Positions 40,531 to 54,759 of a stretch of 64,000 nucleotides of DNA are shown piece after piece. Numbering within the stretch: position 1 is the first letter of the stretch; the number at the start of each line of letters is the position of its first letter. This DNA comes from Tyto alba (taxonomy: Eukaryota > Chordata > Aves > Strigiformes > Tytonidae). The translations under genes were made by a program, and so were the position numbers. The stretch spans positions 12,258,314 through 12,322,313 of the forward strand of contig NW_024881295.1 of assembly GCF_018691265.1 (NCBI RefSeq), written 5' to 3'. The notes beneath the pieces are model-generated. The model was given only the letters and a program-made list of their open reading frames with translations. It was not told where the DNA came from and searched no databases.

Positions 40531-43500
40531 GATCTCAGTCCACTGAAAATCTAATCACAAGCTCTTTCTCCTCCAGGTTAGCTGCCAGGCAGGGGCTACT
40601 GTTGGAGTTACCTCATCAGTGAGAGATTGTTCTGGCCTTCAAGCATTGCCATGTCCCCTGCCCAGCTGCTGTGGGGATGGCTCAAGCACAGCAAAGTACA
40701 TTGGTTTAATCTTGTGCATCTGGTATCAAGTTCTCAGTCATCTGTTCAGGGGTATAAAGGGACTACATTCAATTTCAGTGCATTGATCACGTCACAGTCC
40801 AGCTCTAATGTTAGAGCCTGAAAGCTTTAAAATCTAAACCCAGATAGCTCCTCTTCTCTGCTAATAGTTACCACAGTGTTAGACTTGCATGTTTGTTCTG
40901 CAAGCTACTGAGTCACCTGGATCCAAGAGACTACAAGTAACTTTCTCAGAGCTAAGCCGTAGGTCTGTTTATTACCCTAAATTCACAAAATCATTCCTTT
41001 GTCATTTTAACAAGAAACCCACAAAACCTCTGCAAAGCACAACCGTCCGGAGGCTTTCAATATTTGGTAGCCAAATGAATGTGAAGCAAAACCTTAATCT
41101 GTGCATGCCTCTGACAGGATTCACTTAAGGTAACAATATCCTGCAGAAGGCCCTCTGGGTCTCTGCAAGGTGCAGAGCACTCTGCCTATACAGTGAGCAA
41201 AAAGGCTTTAGACCACTTCTGGGAATGCAAATGAATGGGTTCCACGTGACCCCAGTAATAAAAGGCTCCTGTCTCTTTGCAAAGCATTGAAATGCCATCT
41301 GGCAATTTTGTTGACGTCAGCAAGCGCAGAAAAACAACCACCACCTCCCCCAAAAAAGCAAAAGCCTTGGGCGGGAGGGGGAGGAATGCAGCCTTCCATG
41401 GTGCGTGTGCACTTCAGGCTGGTGTTACTAAAAACCTGCAGCAGCGCTGTCAGCCCAGAGACCCGTAATTCTGCGGGAAGCAGCGCAGGCAAATGCACTG
41501 TCTTTCTCCCACTCTTGCCTACACAGGCGTCCTTGAAAAAAGGGGTCTCTCTTGCTCTTCTTCAGCTACTGGAGGTTTTCAAAGTAGCTGCTTAAGTCTC
41601 TTTCAGAAGTTTTCACTTCTCTGAGGGAAGGGGAACTGTTGTAAGCACAGAGGGTAAATGAAGAACACTGTGCATCTAATCTCTGATCTGGCAGAAAACA
41701 GGAGTACTGTCACCTTGTGGTACTCTCCATTGACAAGTCCCAAAGCACACACAGAAGGCAACTGTAACCTCTTGCCTCTATTTTATACCGCTGAGCAGCC
41801 ATGGGTTCCCTCGCACCCCAGTTTCAGAGACTGCAACATGCACTATACCCTCTTCATTATTCTGCCTTGTCACCCTGTCAGTTTTTCTGAAAGTTTGTAC
41901 ATGAGGAACAAATCTCTCAGTGTAGACTACAGGGAAAGACAGAAAACTTTCAGCACCACACCAGTAACTTTGCAGGGTATGGAAGATGCACCACTCATTT
42001 AGCTACTTTGACTGGATTTCTTGCATTATTGTATGATTTCTTGTAGTATTTTAAGTAAAACCTCACATAAATATTTCATGATGACAAGAGATAAATGATC
42101 TAAGATGCTGAACAAAAGATGTTCAAATACTGCAGAGATAATATTATAAACTGCAGGTACTGATTTTATATTATATTTAATAGAAGACACAATATTGCTC
42201 CTAAGTATTACCTGCCACTGGGCACAGAAAAATCCCCAAATATTCATGTAAAATGCCAACATTTTAAGTCTGTAACGTAAGTTACCTTTTCCATGTTAAA
42301 TTAAAATAGTATTGTCAACACATGTGCATGCAGACTAAGCAGGCATTTTTGTATTAAAATGCATTTTGCTGTTATCAAAGACTTCTTCAGTTATTTCTGA
42401 TCTCTGTTAACAATTCACCTCAAAATGCAGGAAAGGGCAACAGTACACCACCCTAAAACAAACACTGAAAGGACGGATGTGTCCTCCATATGCCACACTT
42501 AAACCCTGAAGTGAGGCGTTCCTGAGTTTCTTTTAGTAAGGGGTGAGAAATTTCATAGTGGCTTTGTGAAAGAAACTCAATCCTCTCAATGCTATTTCTC
42601 AAAAGATTAGGACCCAGAACCACACGAGATGGGTGATGATGAGGCAGGAGAGATGGAGGGAGGAGGCTGATCTAGGGCCACATATGTTATATGCTGTAAA
42701 TTGTCTCACTAAAGTGGTGTGACATAAAGCATATTCCTAAGGCTTTACAGGATCAAGGTCTCACTGACTGATGTATGCAAACCTGCCTGAAGTAACAGTC
42801 CTTTTTCTTTCCCCTGATAACTCCCCCCCTTTCTCCCTCCTTCAACACATCTCCTCTTACTGAATGAAAGTGAGGCATTTTTGCTTACAAAACTGCTCTT
42901 TGAATTCCTAATCTCTGCCTCAGTGTAATTTTTTTAACAGCAAATCAAAGCAGCACTGTGTAAATAATTGCAATGAGACAGCTCTGCCTGGAAACTGGAA
43001 AGTTTTCCTTGATCACATCTTAAGCTTGAAAGCTTATGCTCAATTCAATTAAGAAAATTTATGGGTAATTCCACAGTTTCTCCCCAAATCCTTATGTTCT
43101 CAGGCAGCCAACTCAGCAATGAACAAAACCCCTGACAAGTGACTACTTTCTGCTAGCACATGGGCAATTATGAGGAAAGTGTGTGTTTAATTGAGTAAGT
43201 TGTAAATCCTGACATTGGAATGAATCAGGGGATGGAGAAAAGCTAGATACAGCTATTTCCCTGCTGCCATTTCAGGTATAATCACTTCTGCTAAACATTT
43301 CTTTATTGAATTCATAAAATAAATAAACAACAAAATCATCCTTCCATAATTTTGTGGGTACTAAGCCTCCACTTCAAACTGCAGGTGAATGAACTTAGAG
43401 CTACAAAGGTGACAGACAAGACAGATTTTCCAAATTCTCCTCTTATCTCTCAGGTCTGCATCATGTCATGTCTGTTTTAAATATAAACAATTTCCAGACT

Positions 43501-46500
43501 TCACAACTAAATCCCACTCACTGACACTGCTTAGAGCAATCTCCAGTAGAGGTTACGTTCAGCAATAAATAAGAAATTTCCATGCCTTATTTCACTTGTC
43601 CCAGGCTAATACTTCAATGAACTCATGAGCAATACAACCCCTGTACCTAGATGGTCATCCAGAGGATTGTATTATCACCAAAAGCGGCAAGATGCCTCTC
43701 CATCCATTCCAATCTTTCACTCAAAAGAAAGACAGCATCCCTGCTTCTGTATGACAAGGGCATGAGTTTCACCTTCTGAAGCTGTTGCAGATCCTGGAGC
43801 TCCTCAGTGAAGACAAGAAATGGCTGTTGTAATGCTCCCCAAGGAGACTCTCAGAAGTTCCATGTTAACAAACTTTCAGCTTCTGATTAACACAAAGTCC
43901 AGATGGATAGCCAAAATTCAGGATTCTGAAATGAATCTCATTTTCAAGGTTTGTGAAGATTATTCAGATATTGACATTCGCTCTAATATGGATACATTAA
44001 ATGTAACTTATTAAAAGGAAGCCTGTCACTTTGACAGCTGTAAGTAGTGTGAGAGAAAAACAATGCCACTTACAGATTCTCCTCTATAAATATTTGTTTA
44101 TTCTTTTACAGATAGCATTTCCCATTGCTATTTCCTGTTTCCCAGTTGCACTGTTCTGCTTTCCAAGCAAGTCACCTCTCTCTCTAATTGGTGTTACACC
44201 TTCCCCTGCCAGGCACACCTGAAACTTTATTTGGGCCAATCCACCTACTGCTCCAACTACTGCAATATGCAAAACTAGCAGTCTCCCCATGTGAAGTAAA
44301 TACTCAGGCCTCAGGGAAGTCCCCCCCCCTTCGCTGCCCTCCCAGAGAGGCTGCCCTCTCTTGGAGATCCTTCCATATTTCAGTTTGGAGACTAGAGCTG
44401 AGCAAGCTAAAACCCACAGAGGCAGAGGCCCAACCTGGGCTGGGACGTTTTAATCTGGCCACTACTGGAATAAATTCAGCACAGCAGGTTGACAGGTGAC
44501 CGGCTGTCCTGAAGGACTTCTCTAAGATAGGAGGCCTGGTGGGTAGTAATTCAGTTGATCTGCTGATAACGACATACAAACACAGATCCAATTTTACGTT
44601 ACTTGCTTCCACTTCTTATGTAGCCTCTGTGCGTGTGAGGCAGTGGGGAGTCAAGCCTTGTTTAACCTGCACTAGTCTGACTCGCAAACTCAGAATCATT
44701 ACCTTAACTCAAGTTAAACTGAAAGGCTGTTAAAAACATTTTCAGGTTTCTGAATTGAATACTGAGATGTTCATCAAAAAATTGATATGAACCCAAGGGC
44801 ATCCATGCGATTATGCCATTTGAGATGATTCCTCTCTCCCTGTTTGTGTGCCAACCCCTTGCCGAGCGCTCTGCGTTTCCCAATTCACAGCTGATAGTGC
44901 CGTAAACACCTCTGGCAGTGGAAAGAATGTGGCCTTGACACAATCTGGGCAGCCACTGCAGACCCAGCGAGGGAAGGTAAAATATGGAAATCCTGGCCTC
45001 ACGCACTGATGGCTAAAATGCTTGCAAGGTCCCCTTTTATCACGCTTGTGAAGCAGAGAGCACCATGCTTATCAAGTGTGCAAAAGGGTCCCATGGAGCC
45101 CTCGCTGGCTTCCTCTGAAGGCTGTGCATCCTCATCCGAGGACTGTTTCATGGAGTTTTACGACACTGTTATAAATCACAGTCAGAAACTCAACCAGAGG
45201 TTTACAATGCAGGTGTTATGCTTGAATTTTTATAGGCCATTAGCAAACAAGATAACTAAACATTTCCACTAGACTAAAAATGCAAAAATGTTATTATCCT
45301 GAGAAGAATAAAAATGACAAAGGCTCTGGATAAAATCTTTGTACCAGGATGAACAATAATAAGAAATCACAGGTCTTTTGATTACATTACTGACATAACA
45401 GGCATGCAAAGTTGTGGATCACCGAAGAAGTATGACCTTACCCTCTCCAAAAAGACACCAAAGAGGAAAAAATGAGTAACACAAATTCCAATCCAGCAAG
45501 TTTTTTAAAGCAAGTGTTTAATTCATTACTGAGTTAATTCATAATGGTATTACCAAATTTGGTTCTCATGCCAAGGTCCTTTAACACCTCTATAGCAGCC
45601 TTCAGAACCTAAGCATGGGTGTGTACAATTATAATTTTTTCAAGAGAACATACTTTTCACTGCTGGCAGTGTACCCCAAAAAGGTAAGTAACTAAAACCT
45701 GGATTTAGCCACATTTTCACTATCACCACAGCAGCAGAGAAAGGATTTCAAGGTAAATGGGAAACCACTGAGAAGTCACATGCAGACTCCAAACTATAAC
45801 TGTACTTACGGTCAAGTATCTCACCAAACTGGGGCCACTGCAAGTAAGTGCTCTCTCAACACGCCCAGTGTTAGCTTATGTAGAAACACTGTACTTGTAG
45901 CTGGTCTTTGCCATTACTGCTTTAACTTTCCAATTATATCAACACAAAATTATTTCTGACAAAGAGTGGCTAATTCATATTTGTAAACTTGCCTTTTTGC
46001 TAACCCCTGCACTCTCTGTTGTGCTAGCCAATCTAGCACACATAGCATTGTGAAGAGTTTTTAATTTAACTTACCACTGTGTTGAAGTCTTCAGTGTGGA
46101 ACAATGTGACAAATTTTACCAACACTTATTAAAAATAAAAAAAGATGGGGGCAAGCCATAAATAAAATAAAGTGCTGGCAGAGCCTGGAATGCAATGAAT
46201 ATATATGCACTTACAGCAGTGGCCAAACCATAGTGCTTTATCATAGAAAAGTAGCTTGAAATAACTTTTCAGTGTATTTGATATATGATACTGCCTTTTT
46301 AAAACAAAGACTAGAGCAAGTTTGGGAACTTCAAAGAGAAGCTGCTTCCGGTGGGAGGTTTATTTTGTTACGACCTTGACATACTGTAGCTGTGACACTG
46401 AGCAGAGTTACAGTGTCAGGGTTGGGGAAGTTCACCGGCACTCTAATGACAGGAGATCACATGAACCTCACTGCAAAAAATGTCACGGGTGGGGGGGTTC

Positions 46501-49500
46501 TTCCAAAGTTTAATTTCCCAAGCAGTTTATCTTGCACAGATTTTACCCCTCCATATTCAAATCTCAACACAGAATGAGGGCTGAAGTGAATGTTTGAATT
46601 TCTTTCTGTCTGGTGTATAATAAATCTAATTCATGTAAGGCAGTTTTGGCACTAAGCTATATATTTGCACATTTCTGTTGGCTTAAGTCACACTTTCTGT
46701 TAGGAAAGCTGTTCAGAAAAGGTTTATTTCCTCCATTCTTATAAATTGTTGGCATAAACAACCATTCAAAAATTTTAACCTCAGTTATTTGGCATTCTAA
46801 TGATTTACACTGAAGCCCACAAATTCGGGTTTCTTGTCAAAATCAGTGTGTGAATTTAAGTATATTAACCTTCAAAATATTTAAATTCAAGCTAAGAGAA
46901 TAAGAAGGGGGTGGAAGACATCTGACAGCTACACTGCTCACTTCCACTGCTGTCTCACTGGAGAGTGGCATGGGATAACCCACACAGATGAATCCCCAAC
47001 TGGCAGGAAGATGAGATGGGGAGATATCGTTGTTCTTTTTTCTCTTCCATTTCTGTTCAGGCTTCTCTGCAAAAAAGTGTTTCCTGTCTCAGCATTACCT
47101 CTCTCCTTGGTCTTGGTTGCTTTCCACTTCAGCCTTTTTTTTTTTTTTTTTTTGAGGGTGGGTGATGAAGGGGGTGGAGGGGAAGCTCCACAAATAGAAT
47201 AAACATTTTAAAAAACAAGCTACACAGTAACTTCAAAGAAGAGTGCAGTCAGATGGGGCAAAGGGTTTGCTATGAAACACCAGAGTACTTCGACAGTGGC
47301 ACAGATTCACCTGAGTCATGCCTGCTGGGTGCCGCAGTATCTCCAGTCTGAAAACGAGGAGATGAATAAAACATGGACTTAGTCACTGACTTATACACAT
47401 GCAAGCCCACAAACTCCTCCTCTGAAATAATGCAGAAAAAAAATAATTGAAGCAAACAACATAAGGAAAATTATTTTGTGCTTCACAAATTCTGTTATGG
47501 TAAAGAAGATTTATGTACAAGAAAAATATTTGTGCATGCAGCTGGAACTGAGCTTTTTGAGAAAAGTACTGAAGCACTGACTAAGTCTTTTATGCCTTCA
47601 TTTACCTAAAACTTGATGAGCACATTGACATGCAAAACACACTTTCCAAAAAGGGTTACAACACATCTACCATGAGAAAAGGAGCAGTGCCAACACGACA
47701 TCGTATCATTCCTAGTTTGCTACAAACTCAGTAACTCTAGTCAGTTAAGGGGTCCTTAAATGGTTTTCCTGACATCTTTGCTACGTCATCTGAGACTGGT
47801 AAATCAAAGGCAGCTTTCTTTCGGTTCCCACAGCTTCATTGGTGCTAAACACTCTGCAGCTGGCTACGGAGGCACTGTTGGTAATTGTTTACAGGCAGGA
47901 TTAAATCTGGTTCACTCGTTCAGAGGACTTTTTTGTGTCCATGCAAGAGAAATCAGAAGGAGAAAGTAAACCAGTTAGGTCAGAAGTCCTCTTCAAGGAC
48001 CTGTCACTCTGACATGAGCTGCTCATTTACCTAGTGATAAGGCAGTAGCTGAATTCACAGGAGAGCAAAAAAGCTATCTGCCCAGTGCAGTTTTCTACAC
48101 AGGGTGTTTGGTAGAGGTGGAATTTCCACATTGTACAGTATCGAAATATTTCATTACAGTGCAAAGGCAAGACCCTTTGATGTCAGGCAAGAGGGAAAGT
48201 GTTTATGTCAATCAGCATGAGGATGGAGTTTCCACCGTGCCCTGAGCTGGGGCTTGAGGCGCTGGGGCAGATTTACTCACCTGAGAGGTCTTGCTGCCAT
48301 CTCCTCTTGTCTCCCTGCCAACCCAGCTGCCTCATCTCTCTGTAACTTGAGGCCTGCACTTACCCTGACAAACTGAGTTGCTTTTTTGGTTTTAGCTGTG
48401 TTGGGGGTGGGTTTTTTTGTTTGTTTTTTTTAGATGAAATTTGTTCTATCTTGTCTGAACTATATCCACTGCACCTGGTGTCTCCGTCACATGAAAATAG
48501 TTATATTTTATAATCTTTTTCCAACTGTCTCATAGACAAATGGAAAAAAAAAAAAAAAAACAACAAAACACAAAAGGGACGTAAATAGCTGAGCAGTTAC
48601 AGATAGCCAAGGCTACTGACACTTGCCATAAAACACAGATGCTGGGTGGTTTAACTGTGATGCTTATGGAGTGATGTAGCATGGTACAGGGATACCAAAG
48701 CTAACCAGGAAAGATCTCTCCACTACTAGAAGCGGACAAGCCAGGTGAGCTGAAAAATTGGATATGTTATTGAGGATAACTGCCTGATTCAGTACAGGCT
48801 GAACTGTTCCCAATACCAAAGCTAATTTGCTTGTATCTACACACCAGTGCACTTCCAAAATAAAGAATCTTCCCAAAACAGGTCAAATTTGATAAGTTAG
48901 GAAAGAAACAAAGACTCCACACTAGAAGAACCCCTTAATCTTACAATTACTAGTGTGCCAACTTGGTTCAAAGGCGTTTGTTTTGCACCTTCTCCCCTAT
49001 ATTCTTTAGCTATATCCACCATGAAATTTTACAGTTTGGAAGTATTTAACAAAAAAAAAATAATGAAAAAAAATCCTACAAACCTACACCCAAAACTCAA
49101 GTAGTGACTAGGCACCATCATTTGTAGGTAGGCTAAGTAAATCAGAGTTGGGAGAGATCAAAATTGAGGCAGAGGAACAGATTCTTCTGTACTGCACTTA
49201 CTCTATGCTCCCACCAAACCCCACACAACCCACAACAACATTGGATATCTAAGAATTTAGAACCTCTGTCAGATCATAAACTCTCTTGGAAAAGTTTAAA
49301 AATATTTCATTCCAGTTTTCTAATAAAATAATTTAGATATGAAGACTTATACTATATCCAATTCTGGGCTCACATGGAGTCCAGCAGCATTTAAGCAGCA
49401 CAAAAGATGGAATCTGCTTTGAAATCTGGTTTGCCTCTTTGCTGAGGTCACATGCTCTTTTTGTTCTTCTTAATGTTAATCTAATTTTATTAATTTTATC

Positions 49501-51238
49501 AGAAAACAGAGGGAGGGAAGGTGATCTAATTTCAGTGGGAAAGTCAAAGGAAATCTGTATCTGCTGTGGCAGCAACTAATGATGTGCCTGTATCAAAGAA
49601 ATGTATTCTTTCAGTTGTCCTCCTGCTGGGAAGTGCAAAACTTCTTCCAAAAGGCCTATTATCCTGTTCTTTAATTTGTGTGTTTTACACAAATGCTACC
49701 AATCATATTATAAATTTTATACTCAATCATGGAAGTAATCAGGAGAATAATTACAGATACATGGTAATTCACAATTAATGAGCACTCTTGGAAGTACTGT
49801 ATGCTCCTACGTATGTCAACAAACTCCAACACACAGCAACCAAAAAAATTACCCAAACAGGCTAAGAAATGCTCTAGTCTCAACAAAGTATTCTTGGCTG
49901 GAAATATCATCAGTTATTTATACCAGTCTAATAGATACAAAATGTCTGGCCTATCACCTCTTTTTATACATTGGCAGTATTTTACAGAAATAAAGCTAAT
50001 AATGTGGCACTCCTCTTCCTGTCTATCCCTCAGAAGCCTTCTACTGAAACAGCAGAAACCTCTTGGCCGCTCTCAACCAAGTCTGACAGCAAAACAAAAG
50101 CCAAATGTGTGTCAGTTCTGGCAAGACTCCTCTCCACGACCATCAGTTTTGATGAGAGGTAATGCTTGGTATGACTTTCAAAGCAGAAAGGGAAAGGCTT
50201 CAATACGAGGTCAGCAGCTACCTGGCCTGGCCAGCCTGTCCCGACCCCTCTGTTGTCCAGCTGATTCTTAGCAGATTTACAGTAGTGATAGGGATTAGGG
50301 AATTGGGATGTTTATAGGATGTGAAACATAAATTACTGACTAATTAGGTTCAATTAGATTTTATGCCTGTAGAATAACCCCTTTTAGGCTAAGCTGTAAT
50401 TGCAAGCCATCTAAACCTAAATGATTACACATTTACATTAGGAGCGTTGTCTAGCTCCTCTCCCTTCATCAGTACTCACTCCGTACTACAAAAGGAAACA
50501 GTTGCTCTTTTATAGGATTAGTATTTCTACCTTGCCTTCTAAAAGATAATAATATGATTCAACTGAGGAAAATTAATCACTTTAACAGAAATATATATAT
50601 TACCCCTTAGAAAACTCCTCAAACTCACAAAGTAGTAATGTGACTAGCTGGAGAGCCAGAAGACCTGGAGCTGCAGACCTATCTGCACTTCTCTACAGGA
50701 CTGATTATCAGGGAACAAACAACAAATAAGAATTTGTGTTAAACTCCTGTAGTGCAGACATGTTTCATGGTCAGGAAGTAATTTCAAGAGCTGAAAATAC
50801 AGGCTCTACACAGATGCTGATTCTGCTTTCTCTATGGCCAGTCCTGGAACCGAACAACCCAGCACAACACACACCAAAGCTGTAATTGGTTCTCCAGAGC
50901 AGATTTGTCTGATATATCAGATCCAAGTGATAAACAACAGAAATAAGATTTTTGTAACAAAGACATGACACATTTCCTCATGTTTTAAAATATTTTTTGC
51001 ATTATATAAGATAGCTTTTTAAATGCAGCATACACCCACGTCCCTCCCACATGCCTACATATACAGTGTCTCCACATACCTACGGAAAATACATTATTTA
51101 AATATTATTCCCCAAAACTGCAAATGTGAAGAAACTCCAGCTTGATAGCAGAGCAGAAGAAAAAGCTGCACTGAACTGCTAGATTTGTTCCACATTATCT
51201 GACAACCCACGCATCTCAGAAAGGGATGGGATCCTAGG
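40531..51238. other. Presumed PDE3A intron
   Basis: About 10.7 kb with no recognised gene, RNA or mobile element. It holds homopolymer tracts near 47138-47153 (T) and 48545-48560 (A). A splice-donor-like site at about 48288 on the minus strand was considered and rejected. Confidence 0.55.
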
Positions 51239-51392
51239 ATGCCCCCTCCCTGGCAGGGTTCAAGGCCAGGTTGGACGGGGCTTTGAGTGACCTGCTCTAG
51301 TGGAAGGTGTCCCTGCCCGTGGCAGGGGGGTTGGAACTGTATAGTCTTTACTTTCCCTTCCAACCCAAACCATTCTATAGTTTTATGATTCT
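51239..51392 (+). mobile_element. CR1 LINE 3' terminal fragment
   Basis: A short, strongly 5'-truncated CR1 tail. It reads CCCCCTCCCTGGCAGGGTTC, then GGTTGGACGGGGCTTTGAG, CTGCCCGTGGCAGGGGGGTT and TTCCAACCCAAACCATTCTA with a TATGATTCTG end. It is the same subfamily type as the copy at 26525-28310 and is antisense to PDE3A. Confidence 0.95.
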
Positions 51393-53357
51393 GACACCCT
51401 TTCTTAGATACATAAAGTATATGTTAAGGGCATATAACATATAAAGTATATGTTATATGAGGTCATCTGATGTCACAAGCATAAAGTGCTGTCACTCTCT
51501 TGATGAGCCTCTGCCAGAAATGTCTTGGAGAGCATCTGCTGAAAGAAGCACTGTGCATCTGAAATCACCAGCTCCCAAATCAGCGCACACAGCTTGGTGG
51601 GAAACACTTCCTAATGCAGGTTCCCAACCTGTTTTGGCTTACAAAGCACTGCAGTTATGTCACTGCAGTCACAATTTGTGCCATTCACTAGTTGAGAATT
51701 TAAAGTGCCCAATTTCTCAGTCACCTGCCTTCCCTTTATACACTAGACAGAGGAAATAAAGTACATCCAAGCCAAAGAACAGGGTAAGTTCCTGATTACA
51801 AGACCGATGTCAAAGTTGTAATTAAGAAAAAAAAATAATAAAATGCAATTCTTGAATGCATTTAAGTAGTAGATTCTTAACTGCTCCAATATATCAGGTA
51901 ATCTAGGGGGCAGAGACAGATGACTGACAATTTAGTCCATCCCTACAGCTATTTGCCTTGAAGAAGGCTTCTGCTTTTCTGTCCCTTTGTGCAAGACAGA
52001 ATATTCCTCCTGCCTTTTTCTTCAACTATTTTTTTAAATATAACTAAATGAAATACAACTTTGGGACGAAAGAGGCCATGAAAACTCAGTTCTTGCTTTC
52101 TGGTACTAGGATTCTTCCTCCACTATTTTTTTATCATTTTTTAACGTTCACATTACAAAATGTGAACATGGCAAGCACAGCACTTCTTCCTTTTGCAGTT
52201 TTGACAACTTTATATCCCTTTTCTATTTGCTAATTATCATATATATATATCTATATCTCATAATTTAAGAGTTCTTGTTCTTAAACTGTCCAAGAATGTT
52301 ATCATTCTTCAACATTCATACATCGCACAACTTATTCACTAAATACATTTTGCTCTGCCTTGCTCTTTCCTCATCATACACACCCCATATGGCAAGTTAA
52401 CCTACCGGTTTGGACTGCACATTTCTATTACTAGTCCCTAAAGTACTTAACCTGTATGCAGTTGAATGACACCCACTTCTATGACTGCAGTCCTCCTGAC
52501 AGCAGACTCAGAGTCCCCTCATCCTCTTCCCTACTGCCATCACAAACGGTTTTTTTTTCATAGTTGCAGTGCTTCTGTTACCTACATCAGATGGGAAGCT
52601 GTTAGTCTGGCAGCTGCTGCTGCTGTTGAGGAAATTACTGACAAAACAACTGAGGAATCAAGGAATCACCTGAAGATGTATCAGTGTGGACTGCAGAGGT
52701 ATCATTTTTGGCTTTTCAAAGGCCAGGTCAGTCTTAGGGAAGATCATAATCAATGTTCCTATCAGTGATGCTTCCCAGGTAGTACAGTCAGCAAACAACA
52801 CATGCTGACAACAGCGCTTGAAGACACTCCCCACACAACAGAGAACTGGGACATTGTAACAAAAAATTGGAGGGGTGGAGTGACAGAAATGGACAAAATT
52901 CAGTAACACAGCTAACGGCTATACTCCTGGGGACTAGCAATAAGAGCTTTCAATCAGTCCAAATTCAAAGATTCTCCATTTCAGATTGTCAAGATCATGT
53001 TCACTATTCAATTCAAGAAAAAATACAAGACACTGCAGTTTCAAGGATGCAATTTCAACAAGAAAACATAATACTTAGATACAGCAGAAAAAGTCTTTTT
53101 GCTAGGCACAGGGAAGTTTTATGTCATTGAACAAGGCAACAGGTTAGATGCCTCTTGGAATACCACAGAGGAAAACCCTAATGCGCTGAAGTTGAACTAA
53201 ATGGTTCGTGCTTTACAAGAGGATTAAGAAAACAGATTTATATCTGATTTATGTTCTTTCCTTTAATCAGATACCTAGGTGGACTCTAATTTTTATCCAA
53301 TTTATAAAGAAAGTTGAATGCAACCTAACCACAACAAATGCAGAAAAGAGCCTTTAG
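51393..53357. other. Presumed PDE3A intron
   Basis: Sequence between two CR1 fragments. It contains the hairpin at 51431-51459 and a short TA run at 52240-52256. No gene recognised. Confidence 0.6.
51431..51459. repeat. Perfect 13-bp inverted repeat
   Basis: CATATAACATATA, a spacer of AAG, and TATATGTTATATG form a perfect 13-bp AT-rich hairpin. A second ATAAAGTATATGTTA lies just upstream (about 51412-51426), so part of one arm is also a direct repeat. It lies about 40 bases past the CR1 tail. Confidence 0.9.
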
Positions 53358-53630
53358 GATAGGGTGAGAGGAAACAGCCTCAAGTTGTGGCAGGGGAGGT
53401 TTAGATTCGATATTACGAAAAATTCCTTCACTGAAAACGTTGTCAAGCATTGGAACAGGCTGTCCAGGGAAGTGGTGGAGTTGTCATCCCTGGAGGTATT
53501 TAAAAGACCATGGAGACATGGCACTTAGGGACATGGTTCAGTGGTGGTATTGGCAGTGTTTACCATTGGACTTGATGATCTTAAAGGTCTTTTCCAACCT
53601 AAATGATTCTACGAACCTATGATTCTATGA
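53358..53630 (+). mobile_element. CR1 LINE 3' fragment, second subfamily type
   Basis: The sequence runs GGAAACAGCCTCAAGTTGTG, GGGGAGGTTTAGATTCGATA, GCATTGGAACAGGCTG, GGCACTTAGGGACATGG, GGACTTGATGATCTTAAAGG and ends AAATGATTCTACGAACCTATGATTCTATG. The 3' end differs from the copies at 26525 and 51239, so it belongs to another CR1 subfamily. It is 5'-truncated and antisense to PDE3A. Confidence 0.96.
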
Positions 53631-54743
53631 AGGAAGAAAATAACCTGTGGTAAGACTAGAAGAAGAAAACCCTATCTAATGTATCAGACTGATGGCTGAG
53701 AGGAGATGTGATTGTTCTTTAAAATACTTTAGAGAGGGGCTGATTTGTGCTACAAAGCAATGTTGGACGGTAACAAATGGGATTGACACAAATATAGGTA
53801 GGAAATTAAAAGACTGTTCTATACCACTAGAGGAAAATGTGGGGAAGGGAAGAAAAATAAGTGAAGTAACAGTAAAATAGAGCTTGGGTTAGGTTTATGA
53901 AAGGGTTACACAGTTCTCTCTTGCTAGCAGGAGGCAGCACTAGAAGAACTGTCCTTTCTCATTAACTGAAATGTAAATACTGCCAATTCCTTCCTTCTAT
54001 AATACATCAAACATGGAGCATGGAAAAAAATCTTTTCTCTTGCAGCAGCAAGGGTACTACAGGAGAAGACCGGGAAGAGTTTTGCATGTGTCCTCAAAAC
54101 TTAAACCACAGAGTCATGAAGTGGACAACATGAGGCAAATGGTGACGTCAATTTCTCACAGCATGTTCATCCACCTTAAAAAATTGAGAAGTATTCTGAC
54201 AATTATTGAGCCCAGAAGGCAAACCTGCCTGCAACAATAGCAGCTGAAGAGATGAATTCACTGACACAGGACAGGACAGCTTTCTGCCAAGTTTCATTTG
54301 GAAAACTGGAATACACAGCAAGTGCTCCGGTGTCCTGGCAGCAGCAGAAACCCACAAACTGGGCTGCTATCCACCCCAATATCCTTCCCACCCCCACGGC
54401 ATACTCGGTGCACAAAAGAAATATGGATACATTGGTACCGACCATATTCTAGATGCCGGCAGAAAGTAGAAGGCAGTGAGTCATTTTCTTGCATTTATGC
54501 AAAAATCTTGCTTGATGTTAATATAATATCCTCACACAGACATAACAAATTAAGGCATCACCTGGATGGCAATTCTCACTGAGCAATATTTCTGGCTGCC
54601 AGGAATTTAGAAATCAGGTTACACCCCGCTAAGGCATCCAGAGAATATTACACACAGAGCAGTCTATTCTATCCCCCTAGACACAGTGGCAATCCTGCCT
54701 CAGATTTTCAGTTTTCACCACCTACTCCTATTTATAGTTGCAT

Positions 54744-54759
54744 CCCCCCCCCCCCCCCC
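54744..54759. repeat. Poly-C tract (16 C)
   Basis: An uninterrupted run of 16 C bases in AT-rich surroundings; its length may be unreliable from sequencing. Confidence 0.9.

Noticed and set aside
39411..40534. 4-bp target-site duplication around the solo LTR
   Set aside because: Left flank GGTC and right flank GATC differ by one base, which is too weak to call a duplication.
41208..41498. Minus-strand open frame and a CIPR-like stretch nearby
   Set aside because: The match to the missing PDE3A exon stops after four residues, and the frame is otherwise unlike any known protein.
48284..48330. Strong minus-strand donor-like site (CTCAG/GTGAGT) suggesting an extra PDE3A exon
   Set aside because: The frame ending in phase 0 there has a nearby upstream stop and no similarity to the expected PDE3A residues; a nearby second donor-like site is equally unsupported.
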